Source of the DNA: Chloranthus sessilifolius
Lineage: Eukaryota; Streptophyta; Magnoliopsida; Chloranthales; Chloranthaceae
Direction: 5' to 3'
NCBI GenBank assembly: GCA_021018995.1
Contig: CM037592.1
Span: forward strand, 74,093,301 to 74,157,300
Length of the DNA: 64,000 bases
The notes under the pieces are model-generated. The model worked only from the letters and a program-made list of their open reading frames with translations. It was not told where the DNA came from and searched no databases. The position numbers were made by a program, and so were the translations under genes. Within the stretch, counting starts at the first letter, position 1. Every line of letters starts with the position of its first letter. Below are positions 45,787-55,619 of the stretch, piece after piece.

Positions 45787-46893
45787 TCAACAGTCAATTA
45801 GTCGGAGCGCCCCAACTCTAGCAATGGGCGCCTCATCATCAGCCTTCTTCTTGCCTTTCTCCGCGACCATCGCGTTCAAGGCGGCCTTCTCTGGACAATC
45901 GCGCACCATATGTGGCCCATTACACAGGAAGCACCCCTTCTTGCTCGGCCTTTCGTCTTTCTTCTTTTCAAACCTACCGCCTTTGTCCTGACCAGATCGC
46001 ACATATCCTGTATCATTCTGCTTCTTTCCCTGCTTGTCAGCATTGTCAATGGATGTTTGGACTGTCTTCTCTTTCTCAAAGCGGTGTTCGATTAGCCGCT
46101 CCGCAGCAGCCAAATTCTCATCTAGGGTCTTCAACCCTCTATAAGTCAACTCCCGCTGTGCCCACGGTGCCAGGCCATCTATAAAGTAGAAGATCCGATC
46201 CTTCTCACTCATTTCATCAATGTCCAACATCAGGCTGGTGAAAGTCTTAATGTACTCGTGCAACGGTCCCGTATGCTTCAACGTCGATAATGCCTTTCGT
46301 GATGACCATCCGACGTTGGTAGGTAGGAATTGAGCCCGCAGCTCTTTCTTCAGATCGGCCCAAGAATCGACTGCACCATTCTCCATGCGCACCTCTGACA
46401 CTCGGTGCCTCCACCATAACTTGGCATCACCGACCAAGTATCTCGATGCAATTCTTAGCTTAACTTTAGCATCGAGGTCCCCCAACGTTTCGAGGTACTC
46501 CTCCACGTCCCATATGAAGTTCTCGAGGTCCTTCGCCTCGCGGGAGCCCTTGAACGTCTCTGGCTCGGGGAACTTAAATCGAGGTGTCGGCGTCCCTGCT
46601 GGCACCCCAGCTGGCATTGCCAGGATGAGCTTTTTCAGCACGCTCATCTCGTCACGTACCTCCTCCAACGTGACCTTAATTTCTCGTACCTCTGCTGCCA
46701 ATTGCTCTACGGTCTCAGCCACATCGGCATTTATCCTTTCATGCCTATTCAGTCGTTCACCATGTAGTGTCATTACTGATACCACCGACTCGAACTGATC
46801 CGCTTGAGCTTCCAAGCTATCTAATCGTTCCCTTGTTGATCGTTCTCTTGTCCGTCGTCTTGCATCCTCGCTGGTCCCTTCCATCTCAGCCAT
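45787..46893 (-). CDS. gag protein of the TR-GAG element (intact, 368 aa)
   Basis: The start chosen is the ATG at 46893 (MAEMEGTSED), just after the PBS. The frame is also open upstream to 46920, but that Met lies in LTR/PBS sequence. Order: a charged coiled-coil-like N-terminus (about 10-95: RTRERSTRERLDSLEAQADQ, AETVEQLAAEVREIKVTLEE), the retrotransposon gag core from about residue 115 (FKFPEPETFKGSREAKDLEN, YLVGDAKLWWRHR, WADLKKELRAQFLP), then a Lys-rich tail with one zinc knuckle, CFLCNGPHMVRDC (CX2CX4HX4C, about residue 328). Gag forms the particle and packages RNA. The missing enzymes must come from an autonomous partner. It is the only long undamaged frame in the window. Confidence 0.93.
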   Translation of the reverse strand: MAEMEGTSEDARRRTRERSTRERLDSLEAQADQFESVVSVMTLHGERLNRHERINADVAETVEQLAAEVREIKVTLEEVRDEMSVLKKLILAMPAGVPAGTPTPRFKFPEPETFKGSREAKDLENFIWDVEEYLETLGDLDAKVKLRIASRYLVGDAKLWWRHRVSEVRMENGAVDSWADLKKELRAQFLPTNVGWSSRKALSTLKHTGPLHEYIKTFTSLMLDIDEMSEKDRIFYFIDGLAPWAQRELTYRGLKTLDENLAAAERLIEHRFEKEKTVQTSIDNADKQGKKQNDTGYVRSGQDKGGRFEKKKDERPSKKGCFLCNGPHMVRDCPEKAALNAMVAEKGKKKADDEAPIARVGALRLIDC

Positions 46894-46898
46894 CACTG

Positions 46899-46912
46899 TG
46901 GCTCTGATACCA
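46899..46912 (-). other. Primer-binding site of the TR-GAG element (initiator tRNA-Met)
   Basis: The minus strand TGGTATCAGAGCCA is a perfect match to the first 14 bases of the initiator-Met PBS, 2 bp after the 5' LTR. Confidence 0.92.
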
Positions 46913-46914
46913 AA

Positions 46915-47650
46915 TGTCACGGGGTCACTCTTCTAGCAGTGACAACCCGTGCGGCACTCAACAACGCCGCTAAGTCAGCCTATTTCTCTCAAATGCGACA
47001 CGCGATGCGGATTCCCAGATGCTACGAAGGGTGGAAGGCTTGTCCTACTCAAGCTTCACCTCAACCTCTACGTTCGGACTTCGCCCTGCGAAGCAACGCA
47101 GCAGGTTAGAGCCGGCAACGACGACCGTCAAGGCAACATGCAACAACGAGTGATATAGCGATAGGCAGCGACGAGCATACATAAAGCCCCCTTTGGGCTA
47201 GAACCCGCACCTCGAAGGTGGTTGGGAACCACCAACGCGATGGCCCTAGTACACGACGTAGCTAGGACGACCACGCCCTAAGCGTGGCCCGGATACTGCC
47301 ACATAAGCCCACGAGGCTAGTGCACGTGTAGGGTCGGGGGACCCCAACTCATGTCCCCCTATATATGGTTCAAACATCAACAGTGCCCAAATGGCAGGAT
47401 GACCTCAAACGTATTGGTTTAGCATACCGCAACGCCCTCCCGCATCGCTAGGCCAACGTGAGTCAGTCGCGTCCATGTCGCGACCATGTCTTCACCCTCC
47501 ACCCCCAACATGCTTCGACGCCATCGTGGCTTAGCTCAGTACATACGGTGCCGCCCTCGTGGCCTAGACGCACCAGTCAAACTCAACACTTGGAGAGGAA
47601 AAGTGGCCCTACGGCTGCCCCGGATGGCCACGCCGTGTGCCCCCGTCACA
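46915..47650 (-). repeat. 5' LTR of the TR-GAG element
   Basis: On the minus strand it runs from 47650 to 46915. A TATA-like CCATATATAG lies at 47368-47359 (same at about 45279 in the other LTR). Confidence 0.92.
47359..47368 (-). promoter_or_regulatory. TATA box of the TR-GAG 5' LTR
   Basis: CCATATATAG on the minus strand, about 450 bp before the PBS. Confidence 0.5.
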
Positions 47651-48016
47651 CATGGCTCAAGCCCCATACTCATACCCACCACAATACCCCCAAAACTTCA
47701 CTCACCCCCAACCTTCACAACCAGTTCAAACCCATGCCGTACCTCAGAACCAATTTTCCCATGTCCCCATACCCCAAGACCATCTCTAAACCTACCCCCA
47801 TATCCAATAGCCCCATCAGGCCCCCCTAAACCAAACTACTACTCATCCCATCACCCCACAACACCTCCCTTACATTCAAGGGGCTCACCCAACCCATATC
47901 CAATTCAATCCCATCAAGTCCATGCAACAATAGTTTGAGAATCCCGTCCTCACTGCACCTTACATAGATCAGCAGTATGAGGAAGAGATCAGAAACAGTG
48001 GTGCCTATGTCGGGTA

Positions 48017-48784
48017 GTGACCACTATTAATCCTCCAATGGTAGCTACCCCATCCCCAATAGCACAGAGCGAGTCCCTACCGGCTGCTGAAAAAGTAGCC
48101 CCCATGTCTAAAGAATCGAAACAGTTAAGGGAGCAACTAGACAAGATCCAGAAACAGTTGTTGAAGATGGGTGGTGCTGAAATCCACGCCACAGATTTCA
48201 TGGATTTGTGTCTGTTTGCCGAGGTCCCCCTACCCTCCAAATTTAAAATGTCAGTATTTGACAAGTACAATGGCATGGGCAACCTGATTGCACACCTCAA
48301 GTCCTATTGTGGGGACACGTGCCAGTACGGGGGGGACGAAAGACTGCTAATAAGAGTCTTTCAAAAGAGTTTGTTCGGCCCGGCCCTGAGGTGGTTCACG
48401 TCTCTTGAACCCTCCATGATGAAGACGTGGAAAGATCTGACCCACTTATTCCAAGAGCAATATGTTTACAACATAGACATTGAGCTGCGTAAGTCAGATT
48501 TAGCCCGTCTGAGGCAGAATCCGAATGAAACCTTCATTGATTATCTAGTGCGGTGGAGGGCACTAGCAGCTCAAGTCAGAAATAGAATACCTGATGATGA
48601 GCAGATAGAGATGATCTCAAAGAATACTCTGCTAGTGATCTCAGACTTTTTGGTGTACCAGCAGCAGTCCAGCTTTGCTGATCTGGTGAGAAATGCTAAA
48701 CGATGTGAGGATGCCATCAGGGAGGGCCGTCTTAATAAGAACATGCCGAATGGACCCAGTGGGGTTAGGAGATTTTCAGAATAA
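48017..48784 (+). pseudogene. gag core of element D
   Basis: An open frame of 255 codons. LREQLDKIQKQLLKMGG is the usual start of the Tat gag core, then FAEVPLPSKFKMSVFDKYNG, HLKSYCGDTCQYGG, LLIRVFQKSLFGPALRWFTS, LFQEQYVYNIDIELRKSDLA and ETFIDYLVRWRALAAQV. It is one of the better preserved frames in D. It ends at a stop before the finger region, while in the family gag and pol form one long frame. Confidence 0.9.
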
Positions 48785-49499
48785 AGAACTGAAAAGAGGA
48801 CAGGGGTCAATGTTTAAAACATTGCCAATACCAGGCCCAATAATAACGTAACTTCGTTCCAATTTCAAGTAGCGCAACTAGCTCCCGTCAGGATAGGGCC
48901 AGTACAGAGAGACAAGAATGGGCAGGGAATGCAAATGACCACAGAAAGGAGAGCCCATTATGATCGTATTTTTATGCCCTTGGGGCAATCTTTAAGTGTA
49001 CTTTTACCTTTATTAATTGAAAAGGGATTAGTAACTGCGCTGCAACCACGACCTCCTCCCAATCCGATTCCATATAACTTTGACCCAAATACTCATTGTA
49101 ATTTCCACCAGGGCCTGGGTCACCCGACTGATCGCTGCTTCCCATTGAAGCACGCGATCCAAGATTTAATTGATGCTGGGAAGATCATTCCCCCTGCACC
49201 CACCCAAGCAAACCAGCATGCAAATATTCACCAGGTGCCTTTGCCACCACACCCTATCGGAATAACAGGTCCCAGACCCACTATAGGGATGGTAGAGGAA
49301 ATTGAGGAAGAGTATGAACCCCTCTGATTATATCAGTAATAGAGAAAATTTTGTGGTCCCCTGGCAGCGAGACCAAGAAGAGAGAACCATTGGGGTGATT
49401 GAGCCCCTGAATGTGGCAAATTATTTTCCTACCCCTACACTAGCAGTTGAACCCCTAGATCTTAGGGCCTATTTCCCATCACCCACCCCCATCGACTAA
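48785..49499 (+). pseudogene. Gag finger region of D
   Basis: The frame at 48929-49327 reads YDRIFMPLGQSLSVLLPLLI, GLVTALQPRPPPNPIP and then CNFHQGLGHPTDRCFPLKHA, a CX2HX4HX4C finger that in Tat elements takes the place of the CCHC knuckle. The stretch after 49302 is acidic (VIEPLNVANYFPTPTLAVEP). Stops at about 48782 and 49325 separate the parts. Confidence 0.85.
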
Positions 49500-49511
49500 G
49501 TACAAATAAAT

Positions 49512-51291
49512 GTGTATCAACCATATTCCACCACCCCCTTGAATTACCCCATAAGACATATGGCCCCTAATTCTCCACCCGCACCCATCAATTACCAATG
49601 GCCTACACCCACCCCATTATCCCCATTTCAACCACCCACAAATTCTACCATCCCCGTCAATTCCCTAATGGCCCATCAAACCCCCAATCCTCCGCCCACA
49701 CCCATCAACTACCAATGGCCTCCGCCCACCCCACTACCCCCGGTACAACCATCGTCAAGCTTCACCACCCCTACCTGGCCCAATTTTGCCACCCACCCAT
49801 CCATCATCGAGGTAAGCTACGTCTTACCTATTATCCCAGAGCCATCGGTACATGCACTTCAGATATCAACAGCCATACCTTTCCAACTCTCAGGACCAAC
49901 CTATGATCCACATCAGGTCCCATTGAGCTATGAGCAAACCAATGCTAATGTCGGTAGCAGCAACAGGGAGGAGGCAGTGGACTTCGTTACCAGATCGGGA
50001 AGAATCTCAAAACAGCTCGAGGCAACAACAACAGCAGCACAAACCCAACCCGAAGGAAGGAAAGAAAGACAGCGCAGTGTACCCCTTCGAGAAGATGAGT
50101 CGAGAACATATACTAGAGACTCAGCTGAGAAGAATGCCTGCCCTTATAACTGTATAGAATCTGTTGATGACATCCCCACTCCATTTCCAAGCATTAATGG
50201 GGGCGTTAAAGAATGTGCATGTGTCCCAACAGGTGAGCCCAGACGAGGTCAGGCAAATAATCGGACAGGTAATGGCACCCAATGCCATTTTATTTTTGGA
50301 TGCGGATCTGTCGGAGGAGGGAAACAGTCATGCTAAATCCCTCAACATTACTATCGAATCTGGGAACATAATAATTCCCTCAGTTCTAATTGATAACAGG
50401 TCAGCTCTGAATGTGTGCCCTTTGAGGACTGCCATCAAGATCGGTGTGGACCCCTGTATGCTAAGGCCAACAAGGACTAGCGCTCAGGGATTTGATAATA
50501 CAAAAAGAAAAATAATGGGAGAGGTCGATCTAGAATTAGTAATTGGGCCCATGACCTTCTTTATACCTTTTCAAGTAATGGATATCAAATCTTCTTTTAA
50601 TTTATTGATAGGACGCCCGTGGTTACATGAGGTCGGGGCGATACCTTCTACCCTCCATCAAAAGCTAAAATTCATATCCGGGCCGAAGGTGATCACCATC
50701 ATTGGTGAAGGGCATGATGAAAAAGATAAGGACACTCACAACATTGAAATTCCTAAAGTAATGGAAGTTCCACATACTGAGGAAGACACCGACCTCCACA
50801 GTTTCGACTACGAGGTATCAGCAGTAGGCCCCGAACCCCCGAGAAACATCACTTCTACAATCGGCGATGGAATGGAAGTAGCGGTGGCCATGCTCCATAA
50901 ATGGGGCTATCAGAAAGGTAGAGGGCTGAGACCCAGATTACAAGGAAGGAAAGATCCATTTATTGCCAAGGGGCGGAAGGTCCGATTCGGATTAGGTTAC
51001 AAGCCCACGGAGGAAGAGGTCCGAGAGGCCAAAGAGAGAGCAAGGGTCGCTGCAGCTGCAAGAGCTCAAGGGATCAACATAGAAGAGAAACCTCGCCCTA
51101 GGCCTCACATAAGGGAAGCCTTTGTTAGTGCTGAGGTCATAAAGATCGATCGAAATGGGGTAACCCATTTGACCTCACACAAACCCATAGCCCCAATACA
51201 TTCCACCAATCCCCAGATCTCCCTTCCTAGGTTGGAGATAGATTTGGCCGCGTTGTCCCTTTTGGAGGAACGACGGCCAGTACCTGAATAA
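49512..51291 (+). pseudogene. Protease and G-patch region of D
   Basis: 49512-50160 is a Pro-rich linker (IRHMAPNSPPAPINYQWPTP). A second frame from 50164 is open for 375 codons. It holds VLIDNRSALNVCPL (Asp at residue 77; the family has DNG or DTG, here DNR, so the active-site Gly is replaced), FNLLIGRPWLHEVGAIPSTL (about 146) and a G-patch at about 240-285 with MLHKWGYQKGRGL and GLGYKP. The loss of the glycine should inactivate the protease. The frame ends at 51291 before RT. Confidence 0.88.
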
Positions 51292-51943
51292 ACTCCCCCT
51301 GTGGTAAATCCTCACAAAACTGAGTTATTATTTGAGGATATCATCTCAGACGAAATGGGGATCAACATGATGGAAGCTGACTCCAATGAGCCATATCAGT
51401 CAGCACCCTCCATCCCAACAGGTAATGGAGCAGCCCCTTAGGTACGCAACTGGACATCTTTGCCCCAAACCCTGGAAGAAAGGAGTGGCCTAAAGTTTGA
51501 CAGCTGCTTCTAAAAAGAAAATAGCCTATAAAAAGTGAGATAAGCCCTTGGCAGGCAATACCTTGTATATATAGTAACCCGCCTTGCTAAGGGTCCGTCT
51601 CCAAAGAAAATAAAAATCTCAAAAACATTGAAAAAATATAATATCCCAAAAACATTGAAAAAATCTAAAGTCCAAAAATATCGTCATTTGAAATTCAAGA
51701 AAAGTCCCACAAAAGGATGCCTTAATCGAAATACCCATCCCACGTAAAATCGACCCCTTCCCTGTAGAAATACAAGAAGAGGTAGGTGTTACGAGTCTGG
51801 ACGAGGATAGTCCTTTGGAGGAGCTCCCCAATGAGCTCCTTGATAGGTTCGCCAACTTTTAGCATGGCCCTACCCCCACTGTTGAGGAAAGTGAAGATGT
51901 CAATTTAGGGACTGAGGAGATTCCCAGAATAACCAAAATCGAA
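51292..51943 (+). other. Linker between G-patch and RT of D
   Basis: Broken acidic sequence with open pieces. No recognised domain. An A-rich patch with two near-identical 'aaaacattgaaaaaat' units is at 51619-51664. Confidence 0.55.
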
Positions 51944-53025
51944 ATGTCGCTGTCTCCTGAAGAAAGGAAAAGCATGATCGACTTCCTTCGGTCATACCAA
52001 GACATTTTTGCCTGGTCCAATGAGGACATGCCTGGTCTGGACACTGATTTGATTGAGCATGAGCTGCCTCTCTACCCTAAGATGAAGCTGGTTAAGCAGA
52101 AGCTGAGACATCTCCGACCCGAGTGGATGCTGAAAATCAAAGACGAGGTCATTAAGCAGTATGATGCGGGGTTTCTCATGGTATCCAAATACCCACAGTG
52201 GCTAGCCAATATCGTGCCTATATTGAAGAAAGATGGAAAGGTCCGCATGTGTATCGATTTCAAAAATTTGAACAAGGTGAGCTAGAAGGATGATTTCCCA
52301 CTACCACACATCGATATCTTGGTCGATAACACTGCCAAGCACGAGATGCTTTCCTTCATGGATGGATTCTCAGGATACAGCCAGATAAAGATGGCAGAGG
52401 CTGATCGGGAGAAGACTACATTCATTACTCCTTGGGGAACCTTTTACTACCGAGTCATGCCATTTGGACTGAAAAATATCGATACAACGTACCAGAGAGC
52501 TACGACTGTGCTATTTCACGATATGATGCACCGAGAGATTGAAGTATACATCGATGACATGATAGCCAAGTCGCCGGAGCAAAGCGATCACTTGGTAAAC
52601 CTTCATAAGCTGTTTGAGAGGCTGAGAAAGTACAGGTTACATCTGAATCAATAGAAGTACACATTTGGTGCTATATCCAAAAAATTGTTAGGATTCATCG
52701 ACAGCAGGAGAGGGATTGAGGTCGACCCAATCAAAGTCAAAGCTATCATGAAAATGCCGCCACCATCTACTGTTAAGTAGTGAAAAATACCATTTTTCAC
52801 CCCTAAACGTGAGCCTTGAAAGACCCTTGAGAAGACTAAATAAGTGCTTTAGTGTTCATATTGCAGCTAACCAAAAAGACAGGTCCAAATCCGAAAACCA
52901 TCTTAAAATGATCAAAAAGCCGACAACGCATGTCAAACTCAAAGAGGGAGTGAAGAAATAGCCTCAGCAATGGCTAAAAAGGTCCTAAAAGAGCAAGAAA
53001 AGACCTGAAGAAGAAGAAGGATCCA

Positions 53026-53218
53026 TTCGCAAAGAAGAATGGAAGCTAAAGCTCAATTCGCAAAGAATCTCTTCAATTCGCAAAGAACCTTGAACTTTGC
53101 GAAAAGAAGAAAACACTCCTCGAATAGAAGAATGACCTTTGCGAAAAGAAGAAAACACTTTGCGAAAAGAACTTCTGGAGCCAAACTACTTTGCGAAAAG
53201 ACCCTTAAACTCTGCGAA
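53026..53218. repeat. TTCGCAAAG / CTTTGCGAA inverted motif array
   Basis: TTCGCAAAG at 53026, 53057 and 53077, then its reverse complement CTTTGCGAA at 53095, 53137, 53158 and 53189, and a variant CTCTGCGAA at 53210. The orientation switches once, between 53085 and 53095. Confidence 0.85.
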
Positions 53219-53576
53219 ATGGCATACTGGGGATTTACAGCCACTTTGAAGGGCATTTCAGTAAACTCTGCACGCGCCCCAATGTAATTAAAAGCACAGA
53301 GACATTCCGGAAGATTCCAAGCACAAACCAAAGGCATATTCCGCCCCACGTGAAAACCCAAAGATGAAATCACTTGGCGGGAACTTCTAGAAGCTCAAAC
53401 AGACTTTTGAATTCCCATAACAGAATTGATGCTTCTAACGCCTGATTGGCCGAACCAGATCAGAGGCGTTTTCATTGTGAACAGATCTGGATCCCCGTGC
53501 TCAACAGCCATTGGGCAATCCAGATCTGAGCACTTCTGATTGGTCAATTCAGCCTTGTGCAGGATAGAGGGAAAGC

Positions 53577-53582
53577 TATAAA
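53577..53582 (+). promoter_or_regulatory. TATA box of solo LTR 2
   Basis: TATAAA in 'gctataaattgag', 40 bp after GATTGG (53537) and about 360 bp after the motif array. Confidence 0.6.
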
Positions 53583-54960
53583 TTGAGAAGACATTTGCCC
53601 AATTGTGGCATCCAGATTTTGAGTTTTCATCTCTGTTTCCCTCCTTCCGGTCAGATAGTCTATCTGTACCCCTTGTAATTTCTTCCTCTGTTTTGCTTTT
53701 GAGAGTTGCTGAGAGTGCTTTTGTAACTCCAAAGAGATCGGATTCAAGACTGCTACACTATGGGCTTTCTAACGCCGTGCTCTGTAATCGAAAGATTGAA
53801 TTTAAAAGGTTCGATGTGTTTCTCCATTGGATTCATGTCAAGGGTTCTTATTGATCACCTTAGTGCATTAGACTCCTTTAGATTCACTACTTTGCATGCA
53901 ATTTCCCTTGATTCATTACCCTATGCATTTAATTAGCGTTGGTAACCTAGTTCGATAGACTTGCAGTGATGTTCATGTTCTGAAGTGAGGATAGGACAAC
54001 AACTATTGGATGATCTGTGACCATTTAAGTGGACAGATCATAACCATATGTCTAAACCCTTTCCTTAATTCAGATTTATTTCTCTTACATCTGTCGGTAG
54101 CCGATGAAGATTGAATCAACTCTGTTTAGTTGCAGATTCTCCATTAAAATTCAAAGGCGAAATCACAGAAAGTTATTATTTCTCCATTTGATTTATTTTA
54201 ATCACTTCCCCAACTTGAATCTGGATCAGTTAGTTAGTTCTTTTCTTTATTTGCTTTTAGTTAAACGTGACAAAAACCCAACACTCTCTTTTTATCTGCT
54301 TTCTAGATAATTATAGAGCCAGATCTGGTAGCACAGATCTGGAGGTCTATCTCATATTTCAGACAAATTCTCTGTGGACGATCTTTAATATACTCACTTT
54401 TAAAACTTACTACAATTGGCCCTGATCTTGCAGGCTATTGTTAGCCCTCAATGTGCTGATATCTCTTTCATAATTTAAAATTATGTAACTTATTATTCAT
54501 TAATTCGTTCTCAAAATACACATAAAAAAGGCACATGTGGAGTTACAACATCTACTGAGAAGGAAGTTAGAGGATTATTAGGCAGAATACAATATATCAG
54601 TTGGTTCATTGCACATCTAACTCCAATCTACACACCGATCTTCAAGCTACTAAGGAAGAACTCGTCCGTTGAGTGGAACAACGACTGTCAGGCAGCGTTC
54701 GATAAAATTAAAATCTACCTCCTTAACCCACTTATTTTGGTACCACCCGAGCTGGGGAGGCCACTCTTGATGTATCTCTCCACGACAGCAGTTTCGATGG
54801 GATGTGTCTTAGGGCAGCATGATGAGATGGGAAGAAGAGAATAGGCCATTTACTATCTAAGCAAGAAGTTTACTGATTATGAAATGCGTTATTCTCATCT
54901 AGAGAAAGTATGCTTGGCTCTTATATGGACTACTCAGAGGCTTCGCCATTAATTGCTATC

Positions 54961-55619
54961 TCAGGTCGTTCTACTTTTGGCCAGCATGGACCCGTGAAAA
55001 TACATGTTCGAAATACCAGCTCTCACTGGGAGGACTGCTGATGGCATTTGTTATTGTCTAAATTTAACATACGTCACCCAGAAGTCGATTAAGGGGCAGG
55101 CACTCGCCAATCATCTTGCCAACAACCTCTTGCTAGATTATAAACGTTTGAGAACTGAGTTCCTAGATGAAGATATCTTGTTCATGACGGAACACGATAC
55201 TGAGGAGGCAGAGGAATCATGGGTAATGCACTTTGACAGGGCGACAAATGCCGAGGGCCAGGGAGTTGGCACCATTCTGATCTAGCAGAAAGGATCCCAC
55301 ATACTTGTCTCTCTTAAGCTCAATTTCCCTTGCACAAATAACATGGCTGAGTATGAAGCTTGTGCCGCTGGTCTACAGGTAGCTCTCAATCTGAATGTAA
55401 CTCACCTCCGAGTGTTTGGTGATTCACAGTTAATCATATGTCGGACGAATGGCGACTAGAAGACGAAAGATGAGAAACTGATCCCTTATCATGAACACCT
55501 CGAGGATCTGATAGCTTGCTTTCAAGACGTTACATTCTCATATGTCCCCCGGATAAGGAACCATTTTGCCGATGCACTAGCAACTTTGGCGTCAATGATA
55601 GAAATCCCATACGGTGCTA
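54961..55619 (+). pseudogene. RNase H of element D
   Basis: The tether reads YVTQKSIKGQALANHLANNL. The domain reads WVMHFDRATNAEGQGVGTIL, then EYEACAAGLQVALNL, FGDSQLIICRTNGD and YVPRIRNHFADALATLASM. All four acidic positions of the family (D, E, D, D) are visible, although DG at the first reads DR. Stops occur at 55283 (TAG) and about 55458 (TAG where the family has Trp). Confidence 0.9.

Larger units (their letters stand above)
44832..47650 (-). mobile_element. TR-GAG-type nonautonomous LTR element
   Basis: Two LTRs of 739 and 736 bp (44832-45570, 46915-47650) with 10-bp inverted ends TGTCACGGGG/CCCCGTCACA surround a PBS for initiator tRNA-Met, one gag gene and a polypurine tract, all on the minus strand. 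There is no protease, RT or integrase. The flanking sequence CATG is repeated (44828-44831, 47651-47654; ACATG if the last LTR base is counted). The LTRs differ at only about 10-20 positions and the gag is intact, so this is the youngest insertion in the window. Confidence 0.9.
43321..48016 (+). pseudogene. Proline-rich gag leader of D, split by TR-GAG
   Basis: Open frames at 43321-43653, 43442-44002 and 44157-44831 encode Pro/His/Ser-rich low-complexity protein. From 44200 on the repeats centre on GPMAQTHQG, HGPYPSKPS and PGPHTPR. After the TR-GAG insertion the same composition resumes at 47651 (AQAPYSYPPQYPQNF) and ends with DQQYEEEIRNSG near 47990, just before gag proper. Such leaders occur in Tat-type gag. 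The G+C-rich repeat also leaves the minus strand open, which I regard as a shadow. Several frame changes are present. Confidence 0.7.
52771..54550 (+). mobile_element. Solo LTR 2 inside the RT of D
   Basis: TGTTAAGTAG...GTTACAACA, 1,780 bp, flanked by TCTAC at 52766-52770 and 54551-54555. The RT frame resumes after it. Like solo LTR 1 it has a hairpin right after the start (TGAAAAAT, then ATTTTTCA, then CCCCTAAA) and no coding sequence. CCAAT-type motifs (GATTGG at 53446, 53537) and a TATA box mark it as a promoter-bearing LTR in plus orientation. Confidence 0.88.
51944..54960 (+). pseudogene. Reverse transcriptase of D, split by solo LTR 2
   Basis: The frame 51944-52770 reads DIFAWSNEDMPGLDTDLIEH, YPQWLANIVPILKKDGKVRM, CIDFKNLNK, DDFPLPHIDIL, FMDGFSGYSQIKMAEADREK, TPWGTFYYRVMPFGLKN and the catalytic EVYIDDMIAKS at about 52541. 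Stops TAG at 52283 and 52652 are in frame. After the solo LTR it resumes at 54551 with EVRGLLGRIQYISWFIAHL and CQAAFDKIKIYL. Apart from the two amber stops and the insertion the frame is well preserved. Confidence 0.92.
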
